Positions 9,223 through 18,809 of a stretch of 63,181 nucleotides of DNA are shown one piece after another. The position numbers and the translations under genes were made by a program. The notes below the pieces were generated by a model. That model did not search any database. It was not told the DNA's origin and saw only the letters and a program-made list of their open reading frames with translations. The stretch is from an uncultured Rikenellaceae bacterium. Lineage in GTDB: Bacteria; Bacteroidota; Bacteroidia; Bacteroidales; Rikenellaceae. Every line of letters begins with the position of its first letter. Position 1 is the stretch's first letter. Where the stretch lies: positions 1 to 63,181 of the forward strand of contig CAJTLO010000005.1 in assembly GCA_910577285.1 (NCBI GenBank), written 5' to 3'.

Positions 9223-10671
9223 ATGAAAAAACTGTTTAAACCTTGCATTTTGATGGCAGCAGCCGTAGGTATGCTGTTCACTGCATGTGATCCCAAGGCG
9301 GGCGAGGTTGTTACCGAACCGACTGTCGCTATCGAGTTCATCGGCACGCCCGGTGTTTCGGAAGTGACCGTTAAGTTCACTCCCTCCGCAAATGCCTCGA
9401 AGTTCGACTATGCGATCGGTACCGAGCAGGATCGCGACAACTTCGAGAACGGCGATATCATCGGCGGTCTGACCGAAATGAGCAACGAGCCTGTTACCCA
9501 TACTTGGAAGGATCTGCAAGGCGGTGCTTACTACGTGATCTACACGATGGCTTATGACGCCGAAGGTGCGGCCGGTCCCGTGAGCGCTCATGGCTTCAAG
9601 ACCGCTTCGTCGGACTTCCTCGTTCAGCCTTACTATGTTGGAGACAACAGCGCTGCGTTCCTTATCACCAACACCAACGACTACCATACCTACAGGTATG
9701 CGCTCGGTACCGCAGCCGACAAGGAAGCGTTCCTGAACGACGAGTTGGCAGGTATCAAGAAGCAGAGCGAGGTGTTCGCATGGGCTGAGAACTATTTCGA
9801 CCTCACTCCCTCGACCGAATATGTGTTCTACTGCATCGGTCAGGATCGTAGCGGTCGCGATACCCAGCTCTTCGAGATTCCGATCACTACCTATGCGACT
9901 GGCAGCGATGAGATCCCGAACTTCACTTACGAGGCAGGTCCCAAAGACTTCTACGTGCAGACCTATACCGTGACTCCGAATGCGCTTTGCAAACAGCTCG
10001 TCCTCTATCAGCAGGTAAAAGGTGTAGCCGACGGTGTGATGTTCGGCCCGAACAACTGGGGTGGTAAGCTCCTTGAGATGTTCGATTCGTGGAAGAATAT
10101 CGATGTAAGCCAGGTGATGAGCGGTGTTTACTGCACGACGCAGGTAAACGGCGTACTGAATGCGCAGGCTACCACCACCGATCTCGAACTTGAGAACCCG
10201 CTCGATATCTATGTAACGGCTTACGACGAGATGTACCAGCCGGTCCTCGTAAAGAAGTTCGAGAATGAAACTCCCGCCTTCAACCCGAACGCGGCACTGC
10301 CCCAGGCGAGCGATTTCGATATCAAGGTAACCAACGTGACGAGCGAAAGCTTCGAAGTATCGATCGACTACACTTCGGACAATGTAAGGGCTTACTTCTA
10401 CGATGTCGTTAGCGGCAAGTATTGGGACGAGCAGATCAAAGGCGACATGGCTGCTCTGAAGAACAACATGATCACCAACTACCTGAGTCTGGGATGGGTA
10501 TACAATCTGAAGCACATCTCGAACAACTACGTGATCGATCCCAACATTCCCGATTTCACGCCGGGTGCCAAGTTCTACATCGGTGTTATCGCCATGAACG
10601 AGAACGGTCCGATCGACGGTGGTTGGGCAGAGGAAGTCGCTCTCAGCGAAGCCTTCTTCCTCCCGGAATAA
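9223..10671 (+). CDS. Lipoprotein with FN3-like repeats
   Basis: Lipoprotein of 482 residues; signal peptide with lipobox LFTAC (Cys22). The body looks like three or four fibronectin-III-like beta repeats, with the recurring pattern V.VKFTPS.NASKFDYAIGT and L..GA.YVIY. It lacks the BACON pattern and the shared C-terminal domain of the upstream genes. Its codon use shows fewer GC-ending extremes than its neighbours, which may indicate high expression. Probably an exported binding or scaffold protein; no enzymatic motif seen. Confidence 0.75.
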   Translation: MKKLFKPCILMAAAVGMLFTACDPKAGEVVTEPTVAIEFIGTPGVSEVTVKFTPSANASKFDYAIGTEQDRDNFENGDIIGGLTEMSNEPVTHTWKDLQGGAYYVIYTMAYDAEGAAGPVSAHGFKTASSDFLVQPYYVGDNSAAFLITNTNDYHTYRYALGTAADKEAFLNDELAGIKKQSEVFAWAENYFDLTPSTEYVFYCIGQDRSGRDTQLFEIPITTYATGSDEIPNFTYEAGPKDFYVQTYTVTPNALCKQLVLYQQVKGVADGVMFGPNNWGGKLLEMFDSWKNIDVSQVMSGVYCTTQVNGVLNAQATTTDLELENPLDIYVTAYDEMYQPVLVKKFENETPAFNPNAALPQASDFDIKVTNVTSESFEVSIDYTSDNVRAYFYDVVSGKYWDEQIKGDMAALKNNMITNYLSLGWVYNLKHISNNYVIDPNIPDFTPGAKFYIGVIAMNENGPIDGGWAEEVALSEAFFLPE

Positions 10672-10693
10672 ACTGAATAGTTATCATATCTTG

Positions 10694-10726
10694 GACGGGA
10701 CAGCCCTTTGGGTTGTCCCGTTTTTT
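10694..10726 (+). terminator. Rho-independent terminator
   Basis: ACGGGACAGCCC (from 10695) pairs with GGGTTGTCCCGT, followed by six T. Textbook form. Confidence 0.9.
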
Positions 10727-10780
10727 ATGCGGTAGTTGTAAGGGCGGCTGCAAGAGTTGTCGGTTGTGCGGCGGAGGGGC

Positions 10781-11107
10781 GCATGATGCGGGTGTGATGA
10801 GTTGCCGTTGATGCAGGGGGGAGCTTGTATTGGGCCGGTCGAGACGGGAGGGTACGGAGGTGGACGGGGTGGCCCGTCGCAGCGGGGGCGGCAGTATAGG
10901 AACGTTTCCGGCTGTCCGGTTGTATGGCTGCCCGACAGGGCACAGGAATGCTTCCGGCTGCCCGATAAGCCAGGGCAGGTGTCGGGTGACTATGCACGAG
11001 GCAATGGGAAGAGTGCTGTTTATGTGGCGGTAGGCCGCATTATGCGGGTGCGGTGAGTTGCCGTTGATGTAGGGATAGTTTGTATTGCGCCGGTCGGGGC
11101 GGGAGGG
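10781..11107. repeat. 71-bp imperfect direct repeat, two copies
   Basis: Copies at 10781-10851 and 11037-11107 (offset 256) share the core GAGTTGCCGTTGATG and the ending CCGGTCGRGRCGGGAGGG. A related fragment, ACCGGTCGAGGCGG, appears near 11140. No gene is evident in 10727-11440. Confidence 0.75.
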
Positions 11108-11440
11108 GTATTGCCTGCTGTGCGATGGGGGCTATTGTACCGGTCGAGGCGGTTGGAAGCTGGGTAAAGTCGCCGGTACGAATACCACTGGGTGCGGAGT
11201 TGTTTGCCGCTCGTACTTTGACCGGTAGCGGTCGGAGTCGGGGTGCCACGATAACCGCTTTGCAGGGGAGGGTATACTATATTGCGGCAGAAAGGCGTTG
11301 TATTTATGAACTCCGTCCTGTGTAATAGATAACTATGCAGGATTTTGTTTTAAATATTTATTTTATGTAAAAACAATCGCTCGGGATGAGAAAAATAACA
11401 TATAAGGCTCCGGTCGTTTTTTAATTTTGTTTTTTCTAAC

Positions 11441-11448
11441 TATATTTG
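11441..11448 (+). promoter_or_regulatory. Promoter -7 element
   Basis: TATATTTG fits TAnnTTTG; the expected upstream TTG is not clear. It lies about 65 bases before the start at 11512. Confidence 0.5.
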
Positions 11449-11511
11449 TGCGCTTCCCGTAGCGGAAGCGGCAGATTGGCGCAGCAAACCATTACACTTA
11501 TAATATCAACT

Positions 11512-12966
11512 ATGAAAAACATCTTATCGAAAACAGTTTGGACCTTGGGTATAGCAGCCCTGGTCATGACGGGATGTAAGAATTCGGAAGAACAGTATGT
11601 TCGTCTGAGCGATCTCGTATGTACGTTCCAGGGTAGCGGGAACGAACCCTATACCATTACCGTAGACTCTGAGCCCGAGGCATGGAGGGCAACCGCCAAT
11701 GCGTCGTGGGTGAGCGCGGAGAATGTGGAGGGCAAGCTGGTGCTGACCGTTTCGGACAACACCGATGGCAGCGAGCGTACGACCACCGTAGATGTGGTTG
11801 CCGGCAAAGCGATGGCGTCCATTTCCGTGATTCAGCTCGGCGAGAATGATCTTCCGGTAAGGTATCGTTTGCTTAAGGACCTTCACTCGGCGGTGATCTC
11901 GCCCAACGGTAAATTGGCGGCAGGCTATTATTCTGTAGCTGATGCAGAAACCGGAACGGCGATCTATTACTTCCATTTCATCAACCTCGATACCGACGAA
12001 AAGACCGAGCTCGGTCCGTGGCCCGAATCGTTGATGTTCCCCACCAGCGTGACGTGCATGACCGATACGGGTATCGTCTATGCCATCGACGCCAACGGCG
12101 GTATGAAGGCAATCGATATGAATGAAAAGAACTTCTATGCGGTGGAGGTTCCCGGTATCGCAAATGCCTCTTCGCTCGGCATCAACAGCGTATCGGGCGA
12201 CGGTGAGTTCTGGGTAGGTTATGCAATGGAGAACGGCCACTACAGGCCCTTCGTATTCGAGAACGGTCAGGCTACCATGCTGCCTCTGCTCGGAAAGGAT
12301 TTCAGGGATATACCTTACGATGGCGAGGACTTCGACCTGATGGCCCGCGGTTTCTCCGCAGACCGGTCCATCATCTACGGTACCACGTGGGACAACCAGG
12401 ATTACGGCATGGTCTACTGGGATGCAGAGAGGAACGTACACTTCGTGGGCGAGGACGAGCGTAAGGTCAGGACGGTCCAGAGAAACGGCCCCGAAGGGGA
12501 AAAGTATGACTACAACATCGTGGACGGTATGATCAGTTGGTCGAGCCAGTTCAACATCAGCCCCAACGGCAAATGGATCGCAGGTACCTACAGGAAGGAA
12601 GAGTTGGTTAATGACGGTGACAAGGTCGAGCAGACCGAATTTGCAGCCTTCTACAACGTGGAGGCCAACAAAACCTACATCTTCGAGGAGTATGGCGCCG
12701 CTTCGGGCATGTGTGTGAACGACGAGGGCATCGGCTTCATCGGTCTTCCGAGCATGTATACTTCGAAAACAGCGGTCGTTCGCATCGAAACGGGCGAAGC
12801 CCTCGGATCGTTTCAGGACTATATTTACGGTCTGTATGGAGTCAGGGTTCCCGAAGGGTTCCTGCAGTATGTAACCCCCGACGGGAAAAGGTTCTGGGCT
12901 GCGACCCTCTCGAGCGAGGGAATCGCGATGACGGCATTGAACTGGTACCTCGCGGTGAATGAGTAG
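11512..12966 (+). CDS. BACON plus propeller-like lipoprotein, paralog 1 of 4
   Basis: Lipoprotein of 484 residues. The ATG at 11512 starts the signal peptide, with lipobox VMTGC and Cys22; the longer frame from 11446 overlaps the promoter. One BACON-type domain lies at about 28-115. From about 120 on there are blade-like repeats with SPNGK, SADRSIIYGTTWDN, YGMVYWD and SPNGKWIAGTY, suggesting a TolB- or WD-like beta-propeller (inference). Three close paralogs occur at 33766-38528. The role is unknown; a surface-exposed binding protein is most likely. It ends with a strong terminator. Confidence 0.8.
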   Translation: MKNILSKTVWTLGIAALVMTGCKNSEEQYVRLSDLVCTFQGSGNEPYTITVDSEPEAWRATANASWVSAENVEGKLVLTVSDNTDGSERTTTVDVVAGKAMASISVIQLGENDLPVRYRLLKDLHSAVISPNGKLAAGYYSVADAETGTAIYYFHFINLDTDEKTELGPWPESLMFPTSVTCMTDTGIVYAIDANGGMKAIDMNEKNFYAVEVPGIANASSLGINSVSGDGEFWVGYAMENGHYRPFVFENGQATMLPLLGKDFRDIPYDGEDFDLMARGFSADRSIIYGTTWDNQDYGMVYWDAERNVHFVGEDERKVRTVQRNGPEGEKYDYNIVDGMISWSSQFNISPNGKWIAGTYRKEELVNDGDKVEQTEFAAFYNVEANKTYIFEEYGAASGMCVNDEGIGFIGLPSMYTSKTAVVRIETGEALGSFQDYIYGLYGVRVPEGFLQYVTPDGKRFWAATLSSEGIAMTALNWYLAVNE

Positions 12967-12994
12967 TTCACAGCACAGGTCTGAAAATAATCGG

Positions 12995-13034
12995 AAACCG
13001 GCCGGAAGAATTTTTCTTCCGGCCGGTTTTGTTT
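12995..13034 (+). terminator. Rho-independent terminator
   Basis: A long hairpin, AAACCGGCCGGAAGAA pairing with TTCTTCCGGCCGGTTT, followed by TTGTTT. It can also act for transcripts arriving on the minus strand. Confidence 0.85.
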
Positions 13035-13308
13035 CCGTTCGGGGAGCGCTTTTGCCTGAGGTCGCGAGGCTGTGCGGATAGAGGGGGCCCGTGCACGGGA
13101 TGCGATTCCTGTGGCGGTCGGCATCGAGGGGCCGGAAGAGGGAGCGCGGATTCTTTCGGGAAACAGATACGCACCGATGGCGGGGCGTGGGCATCGTGTA
13201 GGCGTGCAGGCGAGGAATGAGAAAAGGTACAGACCTTTCGTCCTGTGTCGGGGAGTGACGGCTCCGTTTGCGGGAAAGCGAACGCTGCTCGGCGGTGTTC
13301 CGGTTTTG

Positions 13309-13956
13309 CTATCGGAGCGGGGAGATGCCCGAGGCGGGCGGTGTCGATGGGCGCAGAAGGAACTCTTTGGCCGCGGGGCCTTCGCAGAAAAGCAAGTCGA
13401 TCACGGAGAGGGCGGGGACGAACGGAAAGCGGTCGGAGAAGACCTGTTCGTAAGTGTCGCCCGTGGTGGCGGGGTGCTCTCTGCGGAGCGGTTCGAAGGC
13501 GGAACGCAGGTCGCAGTCGGCACTTCCGGCTTCGACGTAGGAGTCGCTGAACCGGAGGTCCGGCGGGGTCCCCAGCACGGCGAAGAGTCGATCCAGCAGT
13601 GCCGTGTTCCAATCCGCCAGGAACGTGAACTCCCGATTGTAGAGGGGCTCGAATCGGGCGCGGTAGTGGTCGAAGTAGGGGGAGTTCTTGTAGGCGGAAA
13701 GGATCGACATCCAGTGCTGGTGCTGCCAGCGCTTGGAGTAGTCGATGCGCATGTCGCGTACGGGCCGTTTATGGATGCTGCCCCCTTTGACCACGTGTAC
13801 CGAGAGCGAGGCGGGGCCGCCTGCGGTGAGAATATCGCAGCGGTTGCGGTAGCTCTGTTTTACGTAGTGCTCGTAGAGGTCGATCACGCACTCCCCGCCG
13901 TAAAGGCGGCGGAAATACTCCGTGCTGCCGAGGTATGTCAGAGGGAGAATCGTCAT
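13309..13956 (-). CDS. WbqC-like family protein
   Basis: Protein of 215 residues from the ATG at 13956 (MTILPLTYLGS). It has the characteristic WbqC-like features: an N-terminal LPLTYLGSTEYF, a central LSVHVVKGGSIHKRPVRDM and DYSKRWQHQHWMSILSAYKN. Members are found in many Bacteroidetes genomes and are named after a gene of O-antigen clusters, but their biochemical function is not established. It stands alone here between a lipoprotein gene and ispG. A TACCTTTG promoter element (plus positions 14018-14025) lies 60 bases upstream. Confidence 0.8.
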   Translation of the reverse strand: MTILPLTYLGSTEYFRRLYGGECVIDLYEHYVKQSYRNRCDILTAGGPASLSVHVVKGGSIHKRPVRDMRIDYSKRWQHQHWMSILSAYKNSPYFDHYRARFEPLYNREFTFLADWNTALLDRLFAVLGTPPDLRFSDSYVEAGSADCDLRSAFEPLRREHPATTGDTYEQVFSDRFPFVPALSVIDLLFCEGPAAKEFLLRPSTPPASGISPLR

Positions 13957-14726
13957 TTTGCAAGGGCAGTCCGTTGCAGACACCGCATCACGGGCAGTTT
14001 TGTTACGGACACTGCGTCAAAGGTAGGGCCTATTTCCCGTCCGGAAAAGGGAGGTGCGGTTTTTTTACCGTGCAGGGATGTTTTTGAGGGGCTTTCGCGG
14101 CGGTTTCGATTGCTGGGGTCCCGCAGGTTGCGTTCCGTCCGGGGTGTGGCGACGGGATACCTCGGGTGAGGGCGGAATTGCACCGGGCGGCCGTCACGGT
14201 CCGGACCGGGGAAGGGGCCATCTTCAGGAGGGTATGGCAAGCGTGGCTGTTTTTCGCCCGCATCCGCGGCCGGAGCATTGCACCGCACCGGTTTGGTGTC
14301 GGTTCCCGCCCAGGGGATTGCCGGGTGGCACGGGCCGGTGCATCGGGCGGACGGCTGCATTGCGCAGGGCGGTGCCGGTTGGGTGTCGGGAGCGTGGTTC
14401 CCGGTTGACTGGGGTGTGTAGGTGCTGCCGGGAGCGTGGTTGTGGGGATGGCCGGCCGATACCGCAACGGCCGGTCGGATTTCCGGTAGTTCGTTGTCGT
14501 TTCGGTGCGGGCAAAGCGGTCGGCTGGCTCCTGCGGGGGAGCCAGCCGATATTTGCATGCTTCCCTGCCTCGCGGAAACGGGACAGGGAAGACGATTGTT
14601 GCGGTCGGGCGGTCTTGCAGAGCCGCGAATCAGATTCGCAAGGGCTGTCGGATGCTGCGAACCGGCCGATCTTGAGGGGCGGTTCCGCGGTGGCGGAGTA
14701 GTGTCGTCGGGATGCGCCGGAGAAGG
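13957..14726. other. Gap without a recognisable gene
   Basis: 770 bases between the WbqC-like gene and ispG. It holds the -7 element TACCTTTG on the minus strand (14018-14025) and a hairpin CGGCTGGCTCC/GGGAGCCAGCCG at 14521-14548. Frames on both strands are GC-driven overlaps with no domain that I recognise. Confidence 0.5.
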
Positions 14727-16319
14727 TTATTCCGGATCGGTCCAGCGACCGTCCTCCCGTAGCAGCCGGATGAGGGCGTCGAGCGCTTCCTCCTGCGGAA
14801 TGTTGCGCTGAACGGGCTCTTTGCCGCGGTAGAGCGATATTTTGCCCGGTGCGGCTCCCACGTAGCCGTAATCCGCGTCGGCCATCTCCCCGGGACCGTT
14901 CACGATACATCCCATGACGGCGATCTTGAGTCCCTTCAAATGCGAAAGTCGCTCCTTGACGGCGGCGATCGTATCCTGCAATGCGTAGAGGGTCCGTCCG
15001 CATCCGGGGCAGGAGATGAATTCCGTTTTGCTCATGCGGGCCCGCGAGGCCTGGAGGATGTCGAGCGCTATCGCATCGAGGTCGTGTCGTGCGATGCCGG
15101 CGCTGCTTTCCAGCCACAGACCGTCGGCCAGGCCGTCGATGAACATGACGCCCAGGTCCGCGGCGGCTTCGATGGCGAGAGACGTGGGGTCGGCAGTCGC
15201 ATAGGTGCGCTTGAGAATCACCGGTCGTCGATCGCCTGCGGAGTCCATCCGTGCGATCGCCTCGCGCCACTCCTCTACCGGGCGGGGGCCCGTGGCCTCG
15301 ATGACGGCGATGCGTCCCTGGTGCAGGGCTTCGAGTTCGTCGGGCAGCAGCTCCGCGTAGAGCAGCGGTGTCTGGGCGCCGCCTGTCCGGCCGACGGTTT
15401 CGGTCTCGCGGCGCGAATAGGCGAAGGGGGTGCGCAGGGCTTCCTGTCCGCGGCGGGGGCCCCCGCCGCAGGCGCTTTCGTTGAAGTGGGCGATGATGGC
15501 TTGCGCGGCGGGAATCTCGTTCTCCGGCGGCTCGGTGAGCGATACGCGTATCGTGTCGCCTACGCCGTCGGTCAGCAGGGCGCCGATGCCCACGGCCGAT
15601 TTGATGCGTCCTTCCACTCCGCAGCCCGCCTCCGTCACGCCCAGGTGGAGCGGATACTCCATGCCTTCGAGCTGCATCGCCGCCACGAGCATCCGATAGG
15701 CGTGTACCATGACGCGGGTGTTGCTCGATTTCATCGAAACGACCACCCGATCGAATCCCTCCCGGCGACAGATGCGCAGGTGCTCCAGTGCCGACTCCAC
15801 CATCCCTTCCGGCGTGTCGCCGTACCGCTCCGCCATCGCGGGCGAGAGGGAGCCGTGGTTCACGCCGATGCGCAGCGTGGCGCCGCTGAGGCGGCACGTG
15901 GCCAGCAGTGCCTCGAAGTTTCCGCCCCGGTCGTTGTAGTTGCCGGGGTTGATGCGTACTTTGTCGGCGAACCGGGCGACGGCATCGGCTACCTGGGGGA
16001 GAAAGTGCACGTCGGCTACGAGGGCGGTGTCGGGCCATCGACGCTTCACCTGTTCGGCAATCGTACGCATGCTGGCAGCCTCCCGGAGTCCCTGGGTGGT
16101 GAGGCGCACGATGCGGCAGCCGGCTTCCCGGATGCGTCCTGTCTGCGCGATGCAGGCTTCCGTGTCGTTCGTGTTGCGGTCGGTCATCGACTGTACGGCC
16201 ACCGGATGGTCGCTGCCTATGGCCACACTTCCTATGCTGACTTCCCGGCTCCGGCGCCTTCTGCCGGCCGTCGCTTCCGCCCAGGCTCGCCTGAGTGCTT
16301 CGTTCTTCGCGTTGTCCAT
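14727..16319 (-). CDS. ispG: 4-hydroxy-3-methylbut-2-en-1-yl diphosphate synthase (flavodoxin)
   Basis: IspG/GcpE, which converts methylerythritol cyclodiphosphate to HMBPP in the MEP isoprenoid pathway; it is a cytoplasmic 4Fe-4S enzyme. 530 residues, with the N-terminal TIM barrel (VAVQSMT, LVADVHFLP, VRINPGNY, GVTEAGCG) and the C-terminal Fe-S domain with ligands Cys437 and Cys440 (SCPGCGR) and Cys471 (GCIVNGPGE). The middle insert places it in the longer bacteroidal and plant form. dxs of the same pathway lies at 46243-48132. It is divergent from recG; a TATTTTTG element (plus 16358-16365) lies about 40 bases upstream. Confidence 0.95.
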   Translation of the reverse strand: MDNAKNEALRRAWAEATAGRRRRSREVSIGSVAIGSDHPVAVQSMTDRNTNDTEACIAQTGRIREAGCRIVRLTTQGLREAASMRTIAEQVKRRWPDTALVADVHFLPQVADAVARFADKVRINPGNYNDRGGNFEALLATCRLSGATLRIGVNHGSLSPAMAERYGDTPEGMVESALEHLRICRREGFDRVVVSMKSSNTRVMVHAYRMLVAAMQLEGMEYPLHLGVTEAGCGVEGRIKSAVGIGALLTDGVGDTIRVSLTEPPENEIPAAQAIIAHFNESACGGGPRRGQEALRTPFAYSRRETETVGRTGGAQTPLLYAELLPDELEALHQGRIAVIEATGPRPVEEWREAIARMDSAGDRRPVILKRTYATADPTSLAIEAAADLGVMFIDGLADGLWLESSAGIARHDLDAIALDILQASRARMSKTEFISCPGCGRTLYALQDTIAAVKERLSHLKGLKIAVMGCIVNGPGEMADADYGYVGAAPGKISLYRGKEPVQRNIPQEEALDALIRLLREDGRWTDPE

Positions 16320-16530
16320 TTTTTGCGTGTTGAGAGGGACCCTGCGGCCCGCTTCTGCAAAAATAGTGTAAAAGCCGTAGATGTGTGCCGGGGCGGGCGA
16401 TATATGAGCGGCCGGTCGGCCGGGGAATCTTCTCCGCGACCCCGCAACGGCGGGGAAGCCGGTTTCGGCGGTGCAGGGACCGGAGGACCTACCGGTATCG
16501 GCAGACAGCGGTTTTGCGGGAAATTCTTAT

Positions 16531-16538
16531 TACTTTTG
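16531..16538 (+). promoter_or_regulatory. Promoter -7 element for recG
   Basis: TACTTTTG matches TAnnTTTG, 29 bases before the recG start. The upstream TTG is not at the usual distance. Confidence 0.45.
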
Positions 16539-16566
16539 GTAGCGGAAACAGGATGCAGGCAAACCG

Positions 16567-18678
16567 ATGGCTACCGTGCTCGATTACGATATCAAATTCC
16601 TGCCCGGCGTGGGGGAGAAACGCGCCGGACTGCTCGCACGCGAGCTGGGGATCCGTACTTTCGGCGACCTGCTCTACTACTTCCCGTTCCGGTATGTCGA
16701 CCGTACGCGTCTTTTCCGCATCGGCGACATCGGTGGCGATGCACCGGCCTACATTCAGGTGCGTGCCCGTGTGACGGGCATGGCCTACGAAGGGGAGGGG
16801 CGCAAGCGACGGCTGCGCGTCTTCGTTTCGGACGGCTCGGGGAGGGCCGATCTGGTGTGGTTCAGCGGAACGAAATGGATCGAGAAACGCATCGAGGCGG
16901 GGCGCGAATACGTCGTATTCGGGCGGCCCACGCTTTTCCGAGGCGAACTCTCTTTCGTCCATCCGGAGATAGATCTCGTCGAGGCGCTGGTGAACCGTCC
17001 GAGCGGCGGCTTGCAGGGAGTGTACGGTACCACAGAGAAACTTTCCGGCATCCAGCTCGGTTCCAAAGGGATCTATAAACTCGTGTGCAACCTGTGGGAA
17101 CAGGTGGGGGGGCATATCGCCGAAACGCTTCCGCAGGAGGTGATCGCGGCCCATGGCCTGCTTCCGCTGGGGGAGGCGCTCCGCAACATCCACTTTCCGC
17201 AGTCGCAGGAGTTGCTTCGGCAGGCCGAGTACCGGCTCAAGTTCGAGGAGCTGCTGGGCATCCAGCTCGCCATTCTCTCCCGGCGCGTTACCCGTACCAC
17301 TGCGGCCGACGGTTTCTACTTTCCGCGTGTGGGGGAGTTCTTCAACGGATTCTACCGGACGAAGCTGCCTTTCGAACTCACCGGTGCCCAGAAGCGGGTG
17401 GTGAAGGAGATACGGGCCGATACGGTCACGGGACACCAGATGAACCGCCTGTTGCAGGGCGACGTGGGAAGCGGCAAGACGCTGGTAGCGTTGCTGGCCA
17501 TGCTGTTGGCTGCCGACAACGGCTTCCAGGCCTGTATGATGGTGCCTACCGAGATACTCGCCCGGCAACACTTCGCCTCGATCGCGAAGATGGTCGAGGG
17601 TGTGGGCATTCGGGTGGCGGTGCTGACCGGCTCGACCAAAAAACGCGAGCGCGACGCAATCCTCGCGGAACTCTCCTCGGGGGGGCTTCATATCCTGATC
17701 GGGACCCATGCGTTGATCGAGGAGCGGGTGAAGTTCGACAACCTCGGACTGGTGGTCATCGACGAGCAGCACCGTTTCGGTGTGGAGCAGCGGGCGCGGA
17801 TGTGGACGAAGAACAGCCGTCCGCCCCATGTGCTCGTGATGACGGCGACGCCCATTCCGCGTACGCTGGCGATGACTCTCTACGGCGACCTGGACGTGTC
17901 GGTGATCGACGAGTTGCCGCCGGGGCGCAAACCCATTCTTACCCGGCATCTTTATGATTCCCAGCGCATGAAGCTGTTCGGATTCCTGCGCAGCGAGATC
18001 GCCCGCGGTCGGCAGGTGTATGTGGTCTATCCGCTTATCAAGGAGTCGGAGAAGATGGATTACAAGGATCTTTCCGACGGTTTTGAAACGATGTCGCGGG
18101 AGTTTCCTCTGCCCGATTACCGGTTGTCGGTGGTGCACGGCAAACTTCCCGCCGAGGAGAAGGAGGAGGGCATGAAGGCGTTCCGCGAGGGAACGACACA
18201 GATCATGGTCGCCACGTCGGTGATCGAGGTCGGGGTGGATGTGCCCAACGCGACGGTGATGGTAATCGAGAGCGCCGAGCGTTTCGGCTTGTCGCAGTTG
18301 CACCAGCTCCGCGGACGGGTGGGGCGCGGCGGAGAGCAGTCCTACTGCATCCTGATGAGCGGCGACCGCCTCTCGCGCGAGGCGCGGGCCCGCCTGGATG
18401 CCATGGTGGAGACGAACGACGGCTTTCGCCTTTCGGAGCTCGACCTCAAACTCCGGGGGGCGGGCGACATCGCCGGTACCCAGCAGAGTGGCACGGCTTT
18501 TGAGCTGAAAATCGCATCGCTGGCCAAGGATACGGTGGTGGTGGAGTACGCACGCCGTGCGGCGGCGGAGATCCTGGAGGCCGATCCTGCGCTCTCCCGG
18601 CCGGAACATGCCTTGCTGGCGCGGTTGAGGGAACGGTATATGGATCGGGAAAGGACCGATTTCGGGATGATCTCGTGA
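16567..18678 (+). CDS. recG: ATP-dependent DNA helicase RecG
   Basis: RecG remodels stalled replication forks and branch-migrates recombination intermediates. 703 residues, the usual length. N-terminal wedge (OB) domain at about 60-160; helicase Walker A GDVGSGKT at about 298-305; DEQH box at 399-402; MTATPIPRT; and the C-terminal helicase domain with QLRGRVGRGG. All key motifs are intact. It runs divergently from ispG. Its stop overlaps an upstream extension of the DUF3108 frame, but the true start of that gene is further on. Confidence 0.97.
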   Translation: MATVLDYDIKFLPGVGEKRAGLLARELGIRTFGDLLYYFPFRYVDRTRLFRIGDIGGDAPAYIQVRARVTGMAYEGEGRKRRLRVFVSDGSGRADLVWFSGTKWIEKRIEAGREYVVFGRPTLFRGELSFVHPEIDLVEALVNRPSGGLQGVYGTTEKLSGIQLGSKGIYKLVCNLWEQVGGHIAETLPQEVIAAHGLLPLGEALRNIHFPQSQELLRQAEYRLKFEELLGIQLAILSRRVTRTTAADGFYFPRVGEFFNGFYRTKLPFELTGAQKRVVKEIRADTVTGHQMNRLLQGDVGSGKTLVALLAMLLAADNGFQACMMVPTEILARQHFASIAKMVEGVGIRVAVLTGSTKKRERDAILAELSSGGLHILIGTHALIEERVKFDNLGLVVIDEQHRFGVEQRARMWTKNSRPPHVLVMTATPIPRTLAMTLYGDLDVSVIDELPPGRKPILTRHLYDSQRMKLFGFLRSEIARGRQVYVVYPLIKESEKMDYKDLSDGFETMSREFPLPDYRLSVVHGKLPAEEKEEGMKAFREGTTQIMVATSVIEVGVDVPNATVMVIESAERFGLSQLHQLRGRVGRGGEQSYCILMSGDRLSREARARLDAMVETNDGFRLSELDLKLRGAGDIAGTQQSGTAFELKIASLAKDTVVVEYARRAAAEILEADPALSRPEHALLARLRERYMDRERTDFGMIS

Positions 18679-18809
18679 GATTGTCGTCCGCAGGAGGTCG
18701 GTATGTCGCGGGAAAGTGTTATCTTGTGTTTCGTCGGTGTCCCTTTTCGGTAAAACGGATGGGAGGCCGGGGAGAGGGGATTACGCTCCGCATAACGTTT
18801 TTTTATGAT

